A stretch of 64,000 nt of DNA from Lysobacter enzymogenes (GTDB lineage Bacteria > Pseudomonadota > Gammaproteobacteria > Xanthomonadales > Xanthomonadaceae). Numbering within the stretch: position 1 is the stretch's first letter; every line of letters starts with the position of its first letter. The notes below the pieces were generated by a model, which was not told the origin of the DNA, did no database searches, and saw only the letters and a program-made list of their open reading frames with translations. The stretch is from assembly GCF_017355525.1 (NCBI RefSeq), contig NZ_CP067395.1:2976001-3040000 (forward strand), written 5' to 3'. This document shows, one piece after another, positions 33,432 to 42,169 of the stretch. The position numbers and the translations under genes are program-made.

Positions 33432-33542
33432 TCAACCGCGGGCCACGCCGCGCGGCAACACGAACTCTACCGGCACCCGCGCCACCGCTTCCACCGCCTC
33501 GCCGCCGCGCGTCTGCGGCTGGAAACGCCAATGCCGCAGCAC
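33432..33542 (-). pseudogene. C-terminal remnant of a TonB-domain protein gene
   Basis: This minus-strand frame of 36 codons plus stop reads VLRHWRFQPQTRGGEAV...RVPVEFVLPRG, the typical last third of a TonB C-terminal domain (the xxWRFxPAxRxG and VPVxF pattern). Its codon use is GC-rich like the host. Exactly where it stops being recognisable (about 33541) the sequence turns AT-rich. The N-terminal part is not found on the far side of the insert, which abuts the M28 peptidase gene, so the gene was truncated with loss of its 5' part. Confidence 0.65.
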
Positions 33543-35490
33543 TGTAGAAACAATCGAACTCAGCTAAAGCCACGCAGTTGGAAACGAGGCCCAGCTTTTC
33601 TGGGGCGCAGCTATGATTACTTAGTTGGCATGTTGAAATATTTCCATTGCCGCCTGCATGCGAGTCAGTCCCTCCACCTTTACAGTCTCCGCACCGTGCC
33701 TTAGAAAAACCATGTCTCCCACACTGGAAAGCTTCTTTTGAGAGGGGACCCAAATACACAACACGGACATCCCTCGATAAGTAATGCAATCCACATTCGA
33801 GAGAACTGAGGTCTTAAGGGGCTCACTCATATTTGAAGCTCTAACGTGCTGGACAAACCTCCTCTTGTACACATCGAGATCCTCTCCAAGGAGTCGAGCT
33901 TCCCTATCTACTCCTACCACGAAGCGCTCCCCTACTTTCAAAGACTCCAATCCATCTAACGCCGCGATGCGGTTAGCGTCCTTTAAATTATCGGCCACGC
34001 CCACGAAAATAGCCCCTTCGGAAGAAGGGCCTACATTTGCAATACCGCATATTGTCTCAAGCAATCGATCCAATAAAGATAAATTTATCTCACGAGAGCC
34101 ATTCAGAGACAAAAAACCCTGCTTACATTCAAATGCAGCTGTTTCAACCTTTGACCGCCTCAAAGAATTTTCGAAGCGAATCATGAGGCCAGCCCCCTGC
34201 ACAGATGCGGGCGGACTACGCTCATCAAAAAGTGACGAAATCACTCCTTTCGCAACATTTATGTTCTGCCGACGAGAATCACTGCCTATCTGACCTGCCG
34301 CGATCGAAAGCCTCGGTTGAATATTCGCCAAAGCCCTCATGACAAGCGCAGAATCACGAGGCGACTTCTCCTCACGAATGCACAACTCGTAAAAGGCCAT
34401 TGCGATAGCGTAAAAGGCCGTTTTTATTGGGTTGCTACCTGCAGTCGGATGGACAATTCGACGCATTGCATTTGGAGATGAGTCCACATCCTCCACCACT
34501 CCACGGAGAATAGAAATGGTTGTCAGCAGGTCGTGCTTAAGTGCGTCAACCCCGTACTGCCTAAGAGCATCGCTCACCCGTTGCGACTCAATGGAGTCCT
34601 CGTCATAGACTTCGTCGAGAGCGGCGCCGCTAAAGGCGAATGGCTCTTCCAGCAATATCGATATTGCCAAATCAGCCAGAAGCTGCTCATCTTCCCCCTC
34701 GCGGAGTTGATTCTTTCGCAGAACTCCTTGCTTGCACCAGAACGTATCATCTGCGCGAATACCGAGGCCAGGATCATCAGCATTAACATCCACACTGATC
34801 TCTGGCATATCAGCGAGGTCAAGGGAAATTCGTGAAACATCACCTCTGATTTCAGCGGCAACCTCTCGAATGGCATTAGCGAAAGGCGTTAGCACACCCG
34901 CTTGACGACGCTCCTGGGGACTAAGCTGGCGTCCGTATGAATTAATTCTACTGAAGACCTCATTTACAGCATCGCCATCCACTGCGGGAAATTCGGTTAC
35001 AGCAAGCGTGTAATCCAAGAAATCCGCGCACAAGTCCGGAGCTAATACGTCACTTTCTTGCGCTTTGAATACCCCCTCATCCGCAAGTTGTTTTGCCCGC
35101 GAAAGTTGTTGCACATCAAAGTAGTGCCCGTCTATTGAAAACTTATTCTCGATGAATGAAAAAACCGCGTTGAGCCGCTGCATTCCATCAAGAATTTCAA
35201 ATTCTCGCGATCCATCTTGCAGCGGCCGGACGGCTAGAAGAATCAAAGGGATCGGGTAACCGCGAAGAAGACTATCTATTAGCTTTTGCTTTTCCTGAAG
35301 CGTCCAAACCAACTTTCTCTGATACTGCCTATTCACTCTAAAGGCGCCGTCCCGAAAGGATCGATATGCCTCCTGAACACTCATGCCGCGCGGCGTCACA
35401 CTCATCGTATGAAATCCTTTTTCTACAACTCAGTCATCAATATTTAAAATTCGCGAGGAGCACCCGCTCGGCAACTTAGGGGCCGTAGTA
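33541..35490. mobile_element. AT-rich horizontally acquired island
   Basis: Base composition and codon use change sharply at about 33541 and again at about 35490. Inside are TTA, ATA and AAA codons almost absent from the neighbours. The insert holds a single gene (DUF262-AlbA_2) and replaces the 5' part of a TonB-domain gene. No integrase, tRNA site or terminal repeats are visible, so the mode of arrival is unknown. Confidence 0.7.
33621..35405 (-). CDS. DUF262-AlbA_2 (Schlafen-type) fusion, candidate phage-defence protein
   Basis: This 594-residue cytoplasmic protein fuses two domains. Residues 15-180 are DUF262 (NRQYQRKLVWTLQEKQKLID, SLLRGYPIPLILL, FEILDGMQRLNAVFSFI), the ParB-like nuclease/NTPase of GmrS-type and related restriction systems. 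After a helical middle part, residues 420-590 form a complete AlbA_2/Schlafen domain (TAAFECKQGFL, ICGIANVGPSSEGAIFVGVA, the final FLRHGAETVKVE). There is no DUF1524 HNH domain, unlike GmrSD or SspE. The gene is AT-rich, alone on an island, and has AAGGA about 10 bases before its ATG. Single-gene antiviral defence is inferred from the domain pair and setting. Confidence 0.82.
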   Translation of the reverse strand: MSVTPRGMSVQEAYRSFRDGAFRVNRQYQRKLVWTLQEKQKLIDSLLRGYPIPLILLAVRPLQDGSREFEILDGMQRLNAVFSFIENKFSIDGHYFDVQQLSRAKQLADEGVFKAQESDVLAPDLCADFLDYTLAVTEFPAVDGDAVNEVFSRINSYGRQLSPQERRQAGVLTPFANAIREVAAEIRGDVSRISLDLADMPEISVDVNADDPGLGIRADDTFWCKQGVLRKNQLREGEDEQLLADLAISILLEEPFAFSGAALDEVYDEDSIESQRVSDALRQYGVDALKHDLLTTISILRGVVEDVDSSPNAMRRIVHPTAGSNPIKTAFYAIAMAFYELCIREEKSPRDSALVMRALANIQPRLSIAAGQIGSDSRRQNINVAKGVISSLFDERSPPASVQGAGLMIRFENSLRRSKVETAAFECKQGFLSLNGSREINLSLLDRLLETICGIANVGPSSEGAIFVGVADNLKDANRIAALDGLESLKVGERFVVGVDREARLLGEDLDVYKRRFVQHVRASNMSEPLKTSVLSNVDCITYRGMSVLCIWVPSQKKLSSVGDMVFLRHGAETVKVEGLTRMQAAMEIFQHAN

Positions 35491-35495
35491 CGTAT

Positions 35496-37190
35496 TTACT
35501 TACCGGTTCGCTCTGCGCTCGACTCATCCCGAGTCGCCCTAAACTCCGAATCCTCCGCCCAATTCGGCCACCGATTCGAATTCGCCAGATCGCTGCCCAA
35601 GGTGTAGATGATCTGCAAATCCCGCGCCATCCCAGCGAACGTCCAGGTCGGTTCCCACTGGTCCGCCGGCTGGTGGTAACGGTCCTTCACGTACGCTTCG
35701 GCCTCGGCCTTGCCCGCGGCTTCGCCGCCGTCGACCTTGTCTTCGCCCGAGCCGAACGACACCGCAGGGACGCCGCGCTTGGCGAACGGGAAGTGGTCGG
35801 AGCGGAAGAAGTGGCCGGCTTCGGGCTTGGGGTCGGGCGCGTAGGTCACGTTCCACTTCTGCGCGGTGGCGATCAGGTCGTCCAGCAGTTCCTGCTTGGC
35901 GCTGCCGGAGGTGGTGAAGTCGCGCGAGAGGCCGCCCGGGTCGAGGGCGTCGGTGTTGATGACGGCGACGGTCTTGGCCAGCGGGTACAGCGGCTTGGCG
36001 CTGTAGTACTCCGAGCCGAGCAGGCCCTTTTCTTCCGCGGTCACGGCCAGGAACACGACCGAGCGCTGCGGCTTCTTGGCCTTGGCGAAGCTGCGGCCCA
36101 TTTCGATCAGCGCGGCGGTGCCGGTGGCGTTGTCGACGGCGCCGTTGTAGATGGTGTCGCCCTTGGCGTCCGGCTGGCCGACGCCGAGGTGGTCCCAGTG
36201 CGCGGAGTAGATGACGGTTTCGTCGGGACGCTTGCTGCCTTCGATGCGGCCGACGACGTTCTGCGAGGTGATCACTTCGCTGTCGACGTTGTAGTTGGCC
36301 GAGAAGGTGACGTTCTTCAGCAGCACCGGCTTGAACTCGCGCGTCTGCGCCTGCTTCTTGAGCTTGTCGAAGTCCAGGCCGGCGCTCTTGAACAGGCTCA
36401 CCGCGGTGTCGCGCTGGATCCAGCCTTCCAGCGCGGGGTGGCTGGCGCGCGGGTTGTCGCGGACCACGTCGAACATGGTGTTGGTGTTGGAGTTCTTGAC
36501 CGTGGCCCAGCCGTAGGACGCCGGGTCGGTCTCGTGCACGATCAGCAGGCCGGCGGCGCCGCGGCGCGCGGCTTCTTCGTACTTGTAGGTCCAGCGGCCG
36601 TAGTAGGTCATGGCCTTGCCGCCGAACGCGCCGTTGCCGGTTTCGAAATCGGGGTCGTTGATCAGCACGACCGCGATCTTGCCCTTGAGGTCGACGCCCT
36701 TGAAGTCGTCCCACTGGCGCTCGGGGGCGCTGACGCCGTAGCCGGCGAACACCAGCGGCGCGTTCTTGATGCTGACCGCCTTGGAGCCGTCGAGCGCGGC
36801 GCGCACGGCGATTTCGTTGCCCTGGGTCAGCGCGCGGGCCTTCTTCTTGACCGCGACCGACAGCGTCGGCGTGCCGCTGATCTGCGCGCGCAGCAGCGGC
36901 ACCGGCTGGGTCCACGTGCGCTTGCCGTCCTTGAGTTCGCCGCCGGGCTGGACGCCGGCCGCCTTGAACTGGGCGATCAGGTAGTCGACGGTCTTGGTCT
37001 CGCCCTCGGTGGCCGGGCCGCGGCCCTGGAACTCGTCGGAGGACAGGGTTTTGACTTCGTCGGACAGGCGCTTGGTGTCGAAGGTCGGCGCCTTGGGCGC
37101 TTTCGGCGCCTTGGCCGGCTTGGCGGCGTAGGCGGGCATCGACAGGATCGCGGCGCAAAGCACCGCCAGCGGAGTGGCGCTCAGTTTCAT
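35496..37190 (-). CDS. Secreted M28-family aminopeptidase with PA domain
   Basis: This 564-residue protein has a signal peptide (residues 1-22, ending AYAA), a protease-associated (PA) insert around residues 135-260 and an M28 zinc-peptidase core. Metal ligands are visible: SAHWDH, GAVDNATG, the Glu pair in VTAEEKGLLGSEYY, NTDALDPGG and the last His in RYHQPADQW. It should remove N-terminal residues from peptides in the periplasm or outside. The gene's 3' end abuts the AT-rich island; the stop codon TAA lies right at the change in composition, so the final few residues may have been altered. Confidence 0.9.
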   Translation of the reverse strand: MKLSATPLAVLCAAILSMPAYAAKPAKAPKAPKAPTFDTKRLSDEVKTLSSDEFQGRGPATEGETKTVDYLIAQFKAAGVQPGGELKDGKRTWTQPVPLLRAQISGTPTLSVAVKKKARALTQGNEIAVRAALDGSKAVSIKNAPLVFAGYGVSAPERQWDDFKGVDLKGKIAVVLINDPDFETGNGAFGGKAMTYYGRWTYKYEEAARRGAAGLLIVHETDPASYGWATVKNSNTNTMFDVVRDNPRASHPALEGWIQRDTAVSLFKSAGLDFDKLKKQAQTREFKPVLLKNVTFSANYNVDSEVITSQNVVGRIEGSKRPDETVIYSAHWDHLGVGQPDAKGDTIYNGAVDNATGTAALIEMGRSFAKAKKPQRSVVFLAVTAEEKGLLGSEYYSAKPLYPLAKTVAVINTDALDPGGLSRDFTTSGSAKQELLDDLIATAQKWNVTYAPDPKPEAGHFFRSDHFPFAKRGVPAVSFGSGEDKVDGGEAAGKAEAEAYVKDRYHQPADQWEPTWTFAGMARDLQIIYTLGSDLANSNRWPNWAEDSEFRATRDESSAERTGK

Positions 37191-37436
37191 AGGTGGGGCC
37201 CCAGGGGTGGTCGGGCGATACTAACCGAAGCGGTGTACGCAAGCGCTCAAGCCGAAGCCCGCGGAATCGGCGTGTTCGGGGCATCGGGCCGCAGCGGCCG
37301 AACGGCGCTTCGGACGGGGGTTTTGGGCGGCCGCGGCCGGCGCTGTCGGAGGCGTGGCGGGCGGAATGCGCCGGTCCGGGACCGTGACTTGGGCGTGATG
37401 TCGCGCACAGGCTGCTTGCGCTGGGCGGCGTGGGGG
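37191..37436. other. Gap upstream of the M28 peptidase
   Basis: About 250 bases before a REP-like pair, part of a 376-base gap between two minus-strand genes. It should contain the peptidase promoter. No coding frame or operator stands out. Confidence 0.4.
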
Positions 37437-37519
37437 CGCGGTCGCGACTCGCGTCGCTCCTACAGGGGGATACGTGGCAGCGATCGGGCCCTGTAGGAGC
37501 GACGCGAGTCGCGACCGCG
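37437..37519. repeat. REP-like palindromic pair 3 (31-bp arms, reversed order)
   Basis: Perfect 31-base arms (37437-37467, 37489-37519) flank a 21-base loop. Here the GTCGCGACTCGCGTCGCTCC arm comes first and the CCCTGTAGGAGC arm second, opposite to the other pairs. Confidence 0.9.
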
Positions 37520-37566
37520 ACAACACGAACACCGGCGCCGCTTTCCAGCAAGCGCCCCGTTTGGGC

Positions 37567-38448
37567 TCAGGCGCTGCGCAAGGTCCGCGCCGGCAGCGGC
37601 GCGGTCTCGGGCAATTCCTCGATCATCCGCCCGAACGCAGCCACCGCCGGCGTGCACGCGCCCGGCCGCCGCAACAGCACGAACTCGGCCGGCGGCAGCT
37701 TCGGCAGCCCGTAATGGCCGTCGACAATGCGCATGCCGGGCTCGACGTCGTCTTCGACCATCACCGTGATGCCCAGGCCCGCGGCGACCGCGGCCAGCAA
37801 ACCTTGCTGGCTCGGCGAGGTGAACACCACATGCCAATCCACGCCGGTGCCGTCGAGCGCGGAGACACCGATGTGGCGGTTGACGCACGGCGACGGGAAG
37901 AACGCGAACGGCAGCGAGCGGCCGGCGGCGATGTCGAAATGCTCGGCGGCGACCCAGACGAAGCGTGTGCGCCGCAGCACCTGTTCGCCGCTGCGTTCGG
38001 GCAGGCCGATGACCACGGCGAGGTCGAGTTCGTCGTTGTCGACCATCTGCCGCAGATCCATGCTCATGCTGACGTTGACGTCCATGCGCACGTTCGGGAA
38101 CGCGCAGGCGAACTGGCGCAGCAGGCCGGGCAGGCGGTCGCCGATGAAGTTCTCGGGCACGCCGAAGCGCACGCTGCCGGCGATCGGCGAAGGCTGGAAG
38201 CGGCGCGACAGCGCTTCCAGCGAATGCAGGATCTGTTGCGCGTGGCGCAGGAAGTCTTCGCCGTCTTCGGTCAGGGTCAGCCGGCGCGTGGTGCGGTGGA
38301 GCAAGGCGCGGCCGACCTGGTCTTCGAGGCGGCGGATCTGGTGGCTGATCGCCGATTGGGTCAGGTGCAGACGCTCGCCGGCGCGGGTGAAGCCGCCGGT
38401 TTCGACGACGGCGACGAAGGTGCGCAGCAGGGTCGGGTCGAAGTCCAC
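37567..38448 (-). CDS. LysR-family regulator divergent from an MFS exporter
   Basis: This 293-residue LysR protein has MDFDPTLLRTFVAVVETGGF and LTQSAISHQIRRLEDQVGRA forming the DNA-binding domain; the rest is the effector-binding domain (FGVPENFIGDRLPGLL, LDLAVVIGLPERSGEQVL). It is divergent from an MFS multidrug-type exporter, with 311 bases between, so control of the exporter is the simplest reading. GATT...AATC symmetry at 38483-38496 is a possible weak operator. Confidence 0.87.
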   Translation of the reverse strand: MDFDPTLLRTFVAVVETGGFTRAGERLHLTQSAISHQIRRLEDQVGRALLHRTTRRLTLTEDGEDFLRHAQQILHSLEALSRRFQPSPIAGSVRFGVPENFIGDRLPGLLRQFACAFPNVRMDVNVSMSMDLRQMVDNDELDLAVVIGLPERSGEQVLRRTRFVWVAAEHFDIAAGRSLPFAFFPSPCVNRHIGVSALDGTGVDWHVVFTSPSQQGLLAAVAAGLGITVMVEDDVEPGMRIVDGHYGLPKLPPAEFVLLRRPGACTPAVAAFGRMIEELPETAPLPARTLRSA

Positions 38449-38759
38449 GGACGCGCCTCGCGATTGATGATGACCGTTGATGGATTCTACAAAATCAAAT
38501 CATTTCCCTCATGAGTAGCCGGGGAACACAATGGCTACGCCGCCGGGATGATGCGCCTCGCGCCCCGGCGGCCGGCGGTTCGCCGCAACGGCCGGTTCGC
38601 GCGAACCGGCTTGACCGCCGCCACCACGCTGGCAGCAGCCCTGCGCGAGGCTGTGCCGCCGGCGCGCCCGTGCCCCGCCCTGCCCCACACGCGAAGCCCG
38701 CGGGCCCGCGGCGCGTCCGTTCGCCCGCGCTTCGCCGACGATTCCTTGGAAACCGCCCC
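38449..38759. promoter_or_regulatory. Divergent regulatory gap of LysR and MFS genes
   Basis: This 311-base gap has an AT-rich patch next to the regulator (38480-38515) with the imperfect palindrome GATTCTACAAAATC (38483-38496). The rest is GC-rich without a clear second promoter. A long untranslated leader for the exporter gene, or a start upstream of 38760, cannot be excluded. Confidence 0.4.
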
Positions 38760-40322
38760 ATGACCTTGTCCGTCGCGACACGAAACGCGCTCGCCCTCGG
38801 CGCGATCAGCCTGGCCGCCTTGATGTTCGGCCTGGAGATATCCAGCGTGCCGGTGATCCTGCCGACCCTGGAAAAGCAGCTGCACGGCAGCCTGCGCGAC
38901 CTGCAGTGGGTGATGAACGCCTACACCCTGGCCTGCACCACGGTGCTGATGGCCGCCGGCACCTTCGCCGACCGCTACGGCCGCCGGCGCGTGTTCGTCA
39001 TCAGCACGATCGCGTTCGGGCTGACCTCGCTGCTGTGCGGGCTGGCGCCGAACATGCCGGTGCTGATCGGCGGGCGTTTCCTGCAAGGACTGGCCGGCGG
39101 CGCGATGCTGACCAGCCAGTTCGCGATCCTCTCGCACCAGTTCCGCGAAGGGCGCGAGCGCAGCCGCGCGTTCGCGGTGTTCGGCATCGTGTTCGGCTTC
39201 GGCCTGGGCTTCGGGCCGATCATCGGCGGCGGCATCGTCGCGCTGTCGAGCTGGCCGTGGGTGTTCCTGGTGCACGCGCCGCTGGCGGCGCTGACCTGGG
39301 CGATGGTGAGCGCCGGCGCGCAGGAATCGCGCGAGGCGCAGAGCCATCCGCTCGATGTCGCCGGCCTGGCGACGCTGTCGCTGGCGGTGCTGGGGCTGAC
39401 GTTCTACATCACCCAGGCGCCGGAAGCCGGCTATGGCGATGCGTGGTTGCTCGGCGTGTTGGCGGTCGCAGTGGCCGGGCTGATCGCGTTCGTGCGCGTC
39501 GAACGGCGCCACGCGCACCCGATGTTCGACTTCGGCGTGTTCCGCATCCGCGCGTTCTCCGGCGCGATCATGGGCTCGATCGGGATGAACTTCAGTTTCT
39601 GGCCGCTGATGATCTACCTGCCGATCTATTTCCAGAGCGCGCTCGGCTACGACGCGGTCCGCGCGGGCACGGCGCTGCTGGCCTACACCGTGCCGACCCT
39701 GGCGATGCCGCCGCTGGCCGAGCGCTGGGCGCAGCGTTACGGCGCCGGGCGGGTGATTCCGCTGGGGCTGGCGATGATCGGCGTCGGCTTCCTGGCGATG
39801 TATGCGGGCAGCCTGCCCGAAGCGGCGAGCTGGAAGACCCTGCTGCCGGGCGCGGTGTTGTCGGGCGTAGGCCTGGGCCTGACCAACACCTTGGTCAGCA
39901 ACACCACCACCGGCTCGGTGCCGGCGTCGCGCGCGGGCATGGCGTCGGGCATCGATATGAGCGCGCGGCTGATTACGCTGGCGATCAACATCGCGCTGAT
40001 GGGCCTGATCCTGATCGCGGGCATCGCCTCGCACCTGCGCGGCGCGGTCGGCGCGGCGCTCGACGGCGATGCGTTGCGCGCGTTGGCGGCGCGGATCGCG
40101 GTCGGCGACCTCGGCGCGGCGCAGTCGTTGGGTTTGGGATCCGGGGCGGGCGCCGTGGCGCACAGCGCGCTGGTGCATGGGTTCGCCTGGCTGTGGTGGT
40201 ACGGCGGCTTCGGCGTGCTGGTGCTGGCGGCGCTGAGCTGGCGGCTGTTTGCGGCGCAGCGCCGGGCGCATGCGCGCGGCGACGCGCCGCAGGCGGCTTC
40301 CGAACTGCGCGCGTATCACTGA
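38760..40322 (+). CDS. MFS drug exporter, 14-helix DHA2 type
   Basis: This 520-residue inner-membrane transporter has about 14 hydrophobic helices. Motif A appears as GTFADRYGRRRVFV, and motif C-like glycine-rich sequence as FGFGLGFGPIIGGGIVAL, typical of drug/H+ antiporters of the EmrB/QacA group. The first helix carries GLEISSVPVILPTLEKQL. It probably expels toxic organic compounds using the proton gradient. The ATG at 38760 places the first helix close to the N-terminus. The divergent LysR gene is its probable regulator. A 32-bp palindromic pair follows the stop. Confidence 0.88.
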   Translation: MTLSVATRNALALGAISLAALMFGLEISSVPVILPTLEKQLHGSLRDLQWVMNAYTLACTTVLMAAGTFADRYGRRRVFVISTIAFGLTSLLCGLAPNMPVLIGGRFLQGLAGGAMLTSQFAILSHQFREGRERSRAFAVFGIVFGFGLGFGPIIGGGIVALSSWPWVFLVHAPLAALTWAMVSAGAQESREAQSHPLDVAGLATLSLAVLGLTFYITQAPEAGYGDAWLLGVLAVAVAGLIAFVRVERRHAHPMFDFGVFRIRAFSGAIMGSIGMNFSFWPLMIYLPIYFQSALGYDAVRAGTALLAYTVPTLAMPPLAERWAQRYGAGRVIPLGLAMIGVGFLAMYAGSLPEAASWKTLLPGAVLSGVGLGLTNTLVSNTTTGSVPASRAGMASGIDMSARLITLAINIALMGLILIAGIASHLRGAVGAALDGDALRALAARIAVGDLGAAQSLGLGSGAGAVAHSALVHGFAWLWWYGGFGVLVLAALSWRLFAAQRRAHARGDAPQAASELRAYH

Positions 40323-40340
40323 CCGCGCAAGCCGCGTATC

Positions 40341-40446
40341 CCCCTGTAGGAGCGGCGCGAGCCGCGACCGCGGAGCTTCCGCTCGCGGCGAAAGTTTCGC
40401 CGTAAGCGCAGTGTCGCGGTCGCGGCTCGCGCCGCTCCTACAGGGG
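40341..40446. repeat. REP-like palindromic pair 4 (32-bp arms)
   Basis: Perfect 32-base arms (40341-40372, 40415-40446) begin CCCCTGTAGGAGCGGCGCGA. The 42-base loop holds its own small palindrome GGCGAAA-G-TTTCGCC. It lies between the convergent MFS and VirK-like genes. Confidence 0.9.
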
Positions 40447-40453
40447 CTTCGGG

Positions 40454-40900
40454 TCAGAGCGCGAAATCCAGGCCGCGGCCCAACGCGCACTGGAAACTCA
40501 ACGCGGGCGACACCGGTTGATAGGTCACGGGCGACAGGAAATTCGTCTTCACCGTCGCGCTGCCATCGGGCAACAACCGGTACTGCGCCAGTTCGAGCAC
40601 CGCGGTCCCGTCGGGCCGCAAGGTGATGTGTTGGTTGGAGAACGACAGGTTGCTGCCGGCGACCTCGATGAAATCGCGAACCGCGAAGCCGCCTTTGACC
40701 GGCGGCGTGCCGGGCGGCGCGCTGGCGCAGTCGCCCGGAGTGAACACCGCGGTCAGCGGTACGCCGGCGAACAGCAGGGCGCGCACGCCCGGATAGCTGC
40801 GCAGGCTCCCGGCCTCGACGGCATCGCCCGCGAACGCAGGCGCTGCGCCGGCCGACAGCGTGGCGGCAAGGATGAGAACCGATGGATTCAGCTTGAACAT
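40454..40900 (-). CDS. Exported VirK-like protein
   Basis: This 148-residue protein has a signal peptide (residues 1-24, ending AFAG). The mature part has two or three Cys and the pattern LLFAGVPLTAVFTPGDC, FAVRDFIEVAGSNLSFSNQH, LELAQYRLLPDGSATV, and a final SFQCALGRGLDFAL, which resembles the VirK family of small periplasmic proteins. The role of VirK proteins is poorly known, and they are not part of the core secretion machinery. The assignment rests on recalled pattern only. Confidence 0.6.
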   Translation of the reverse strand: MFKLNPSVLILAATLSAGAAPAFAGDAVEAGSLRSYPGVRALLFAGVPLTAVFTPGDCASAPPGTPPVKGGFAVRDFIEVAGSNLSFSNQHITLRPDGTAVLELAQYRLLPDGSATVKTNFLSPVTYQPVSPALSFQCALGRGLDFAL

Positions 40901-41060
40901 GACGACACCTGCGGCGGGGGAAGAAGCCGCCACCGTAGCGATGCCGCTGCCGGCGAACCTGCGCGCGGTCACATCCGCACGCTCGGTTACCTGCATCTGA
41001 CGACCGTCAGGCCAACCGACCGCTTGGGCAAACTGTGTCACCCATGACGGCCGCTGCAAG

Positions 41061-41141
41061 GATTTCTTTTGCCAGCCGCGAGAATTGCTTGTTTGCGGCG
41101 CCGCGCTGCGCTGCGAATAATCGGGATTCGCCCCGATGGAG
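41061..41141 (+). promoter_or_regulatory. Promoter of first beta-lactamase gene
   Basis: TTGCGG (41093-41098), 17 bases, AATAAT (41116-41121) form a sigma70-type promoter. Upstream, GATTTCTTTTGCC and CGAGAATTGCTTGTTTG (41061-41095) closely match the region before the second gene. GGAG (41138-41141) 6 bases before the ATG is the ribosome site. Confidence 0.6.
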
Positions 41142-41147
41142 TCCCCC

Positions 41148-42059
41148 ATGCAACGACGCGCGTTCCTCCAATGCACCGGCACCTTGCTGCTCGCCGGCGG
41201 CGCCGCCGCCAGTTTCGGCGCCGCGGCGCTGAGCCCGAACAAGCCCGCGCCCGCCGACGCGGCGCTGCGCGCGCGTCTGGCCGAACTGGAGCAGCGCAGC
41301 GGCGGCCGTCTCGGCGTGTCGGCGCTGGACACCGGCGACGGCCGCCGCTTCGACGTGCGCGGCGACGAGCGTTTCGCCATGTGCAGCACGTTCAAGTTCC
41401 TGCTCGCCGCCGCGGTGCTGCGCAAGGCCGACCGCGGCGAGCTGGACCTGCAACACCGCATCGCCGTGCCGACCTCGGCGCTGATCGCGCATTCGCCGAT
41501 CACCCAGCCGATCGCCGAAGCCGGCGGCGACGCCAGCCTCGCCCAGTTGTGCGAAGCGGCCATGATCATCAGCGACAACGCCGCCGCCAATCTGCTGCTG
41601 GCGCGGGTCGGCAATCCGGCCGGGCTGACGAAGTTCCTGCGCGGCGTCGGCGACAAGGTCACCCGCCTGGACCGCAACGAACCCGAACTCAACACCGCGA
41701 TCCCGGGCGATCCGCGCGACACCACCTCGCCGAACGCGATGCTGGCGACGATGCGCACGCTGCTGCTCGGCGATGCGCTGAGCGCGGGCTCGCGGCGCCA
41801 GCTCACCGATTGGCTGATCGCCAACCAGACCGGCGACAAGCGCCTGCGCGCGGGCCTGCCGAAAGACTGGCGCATCGGCGACAAGACCGGCAGCGGCAAC
41901 GGCACCACCAACGACATCGCGATTATCTGGCCGAGCGGGCGCAAGCCGGTGTTCGTTACGACCTACCTGACCCAGGCCAAAGGCGAAGACGAACAGCGCA
42001 GTGCGATTCTCGCCGACGCCGCGCGCGTGTTGGCCGCGCATTGGATCGCGCCGGCCTGA
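41148..42059 (+). CDS. Class A beta-lactamase 1, Tat-exported
   Basis: This 303-residue serine beta-lactamase hydrolyses beta-lactams in the periplasm. MQRRAFLQC with the following hydrophobic stretch is a twin-arginine signal, as in the L2 enzyme of Stenotrophomonas. Catalytic motifs are complete: CSTFKFLL (Ser80, Lys83), SDNAAANLLL (SDN at 142-144), the omega-loop RNEPELN (Glu178 and Asn182, equivalent to Ambler 166 and 170) and DKTGSGNGTTND (KTG at 246-248). No divergent ampR gene is present. A closely related copy follows 110 bases downstream with its own promoter. Confidence 0.93.
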   Translation: MQRRAFLQCTGTLLLAGGAAASFGAAALSPNKPAPADAALRARLAELEQRSGGRLGVSALDTGDGRRFDVRGDERFAMCSTFKFLLAAAVLRKADRGELDLQHRIAVPTSALIAHSPITQPIAEAGGDASLAQLCEAAMIISDNAAANLLLARVGNPAGLTKFLRGVGDKVTRLDRNEPELNTAIPGDPRDTTSPNAMLATMRTLLLGDALSAGSRRQLTDWLIANQTGDKRLRAGLPKDWRIGDKTGSGNGTTNDIAIIWPSGRKPVFVTTYLTQAKGEDEQRSAILADAARVLAAHWIAPA

Positions 42060-42074
42060 GCGCGCGTCCCGGCG

Positions 42075-42162
42075 CGAGAATTTCTTGTGCCCGGGACGAG
42101 AATTCTTCGTTTGTAGTCGCCTCGCCCGCTTCGAATACTGCAGGTCCCCAACCGACAAGGAG
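42075..42162 (+). promoter_or_regulatory. Promoter of second beta-lactamase gene
   Basis: TTGTAG (42111-42116), 17 bases, AATACT (42134-42139), with GAATTTCTTGTGCC and CGAGAATTCTTCGTTTG upstream. Element order and spacing match the first gene's promoter base for base in length. AAGGAG (42157-42162) lies 7 bases before the ATG. Confidence 0.6.
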
Positions 42163-42169
42163 CACGACC

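Noticed and set aside
33432..33789. Hybrid frame reading from the island into the host DNA (147 codons)
   Set aside because: It crosses the change in base composition in a frame different from the TonB remnant and matches nothing.
35496..37190. M28 peptidase truncated by the island
   Set aside because: All metal ligands and the usual length are present and the stop lies at the host side of the junction, so the gene appears complete apart from a possibly altered tail.
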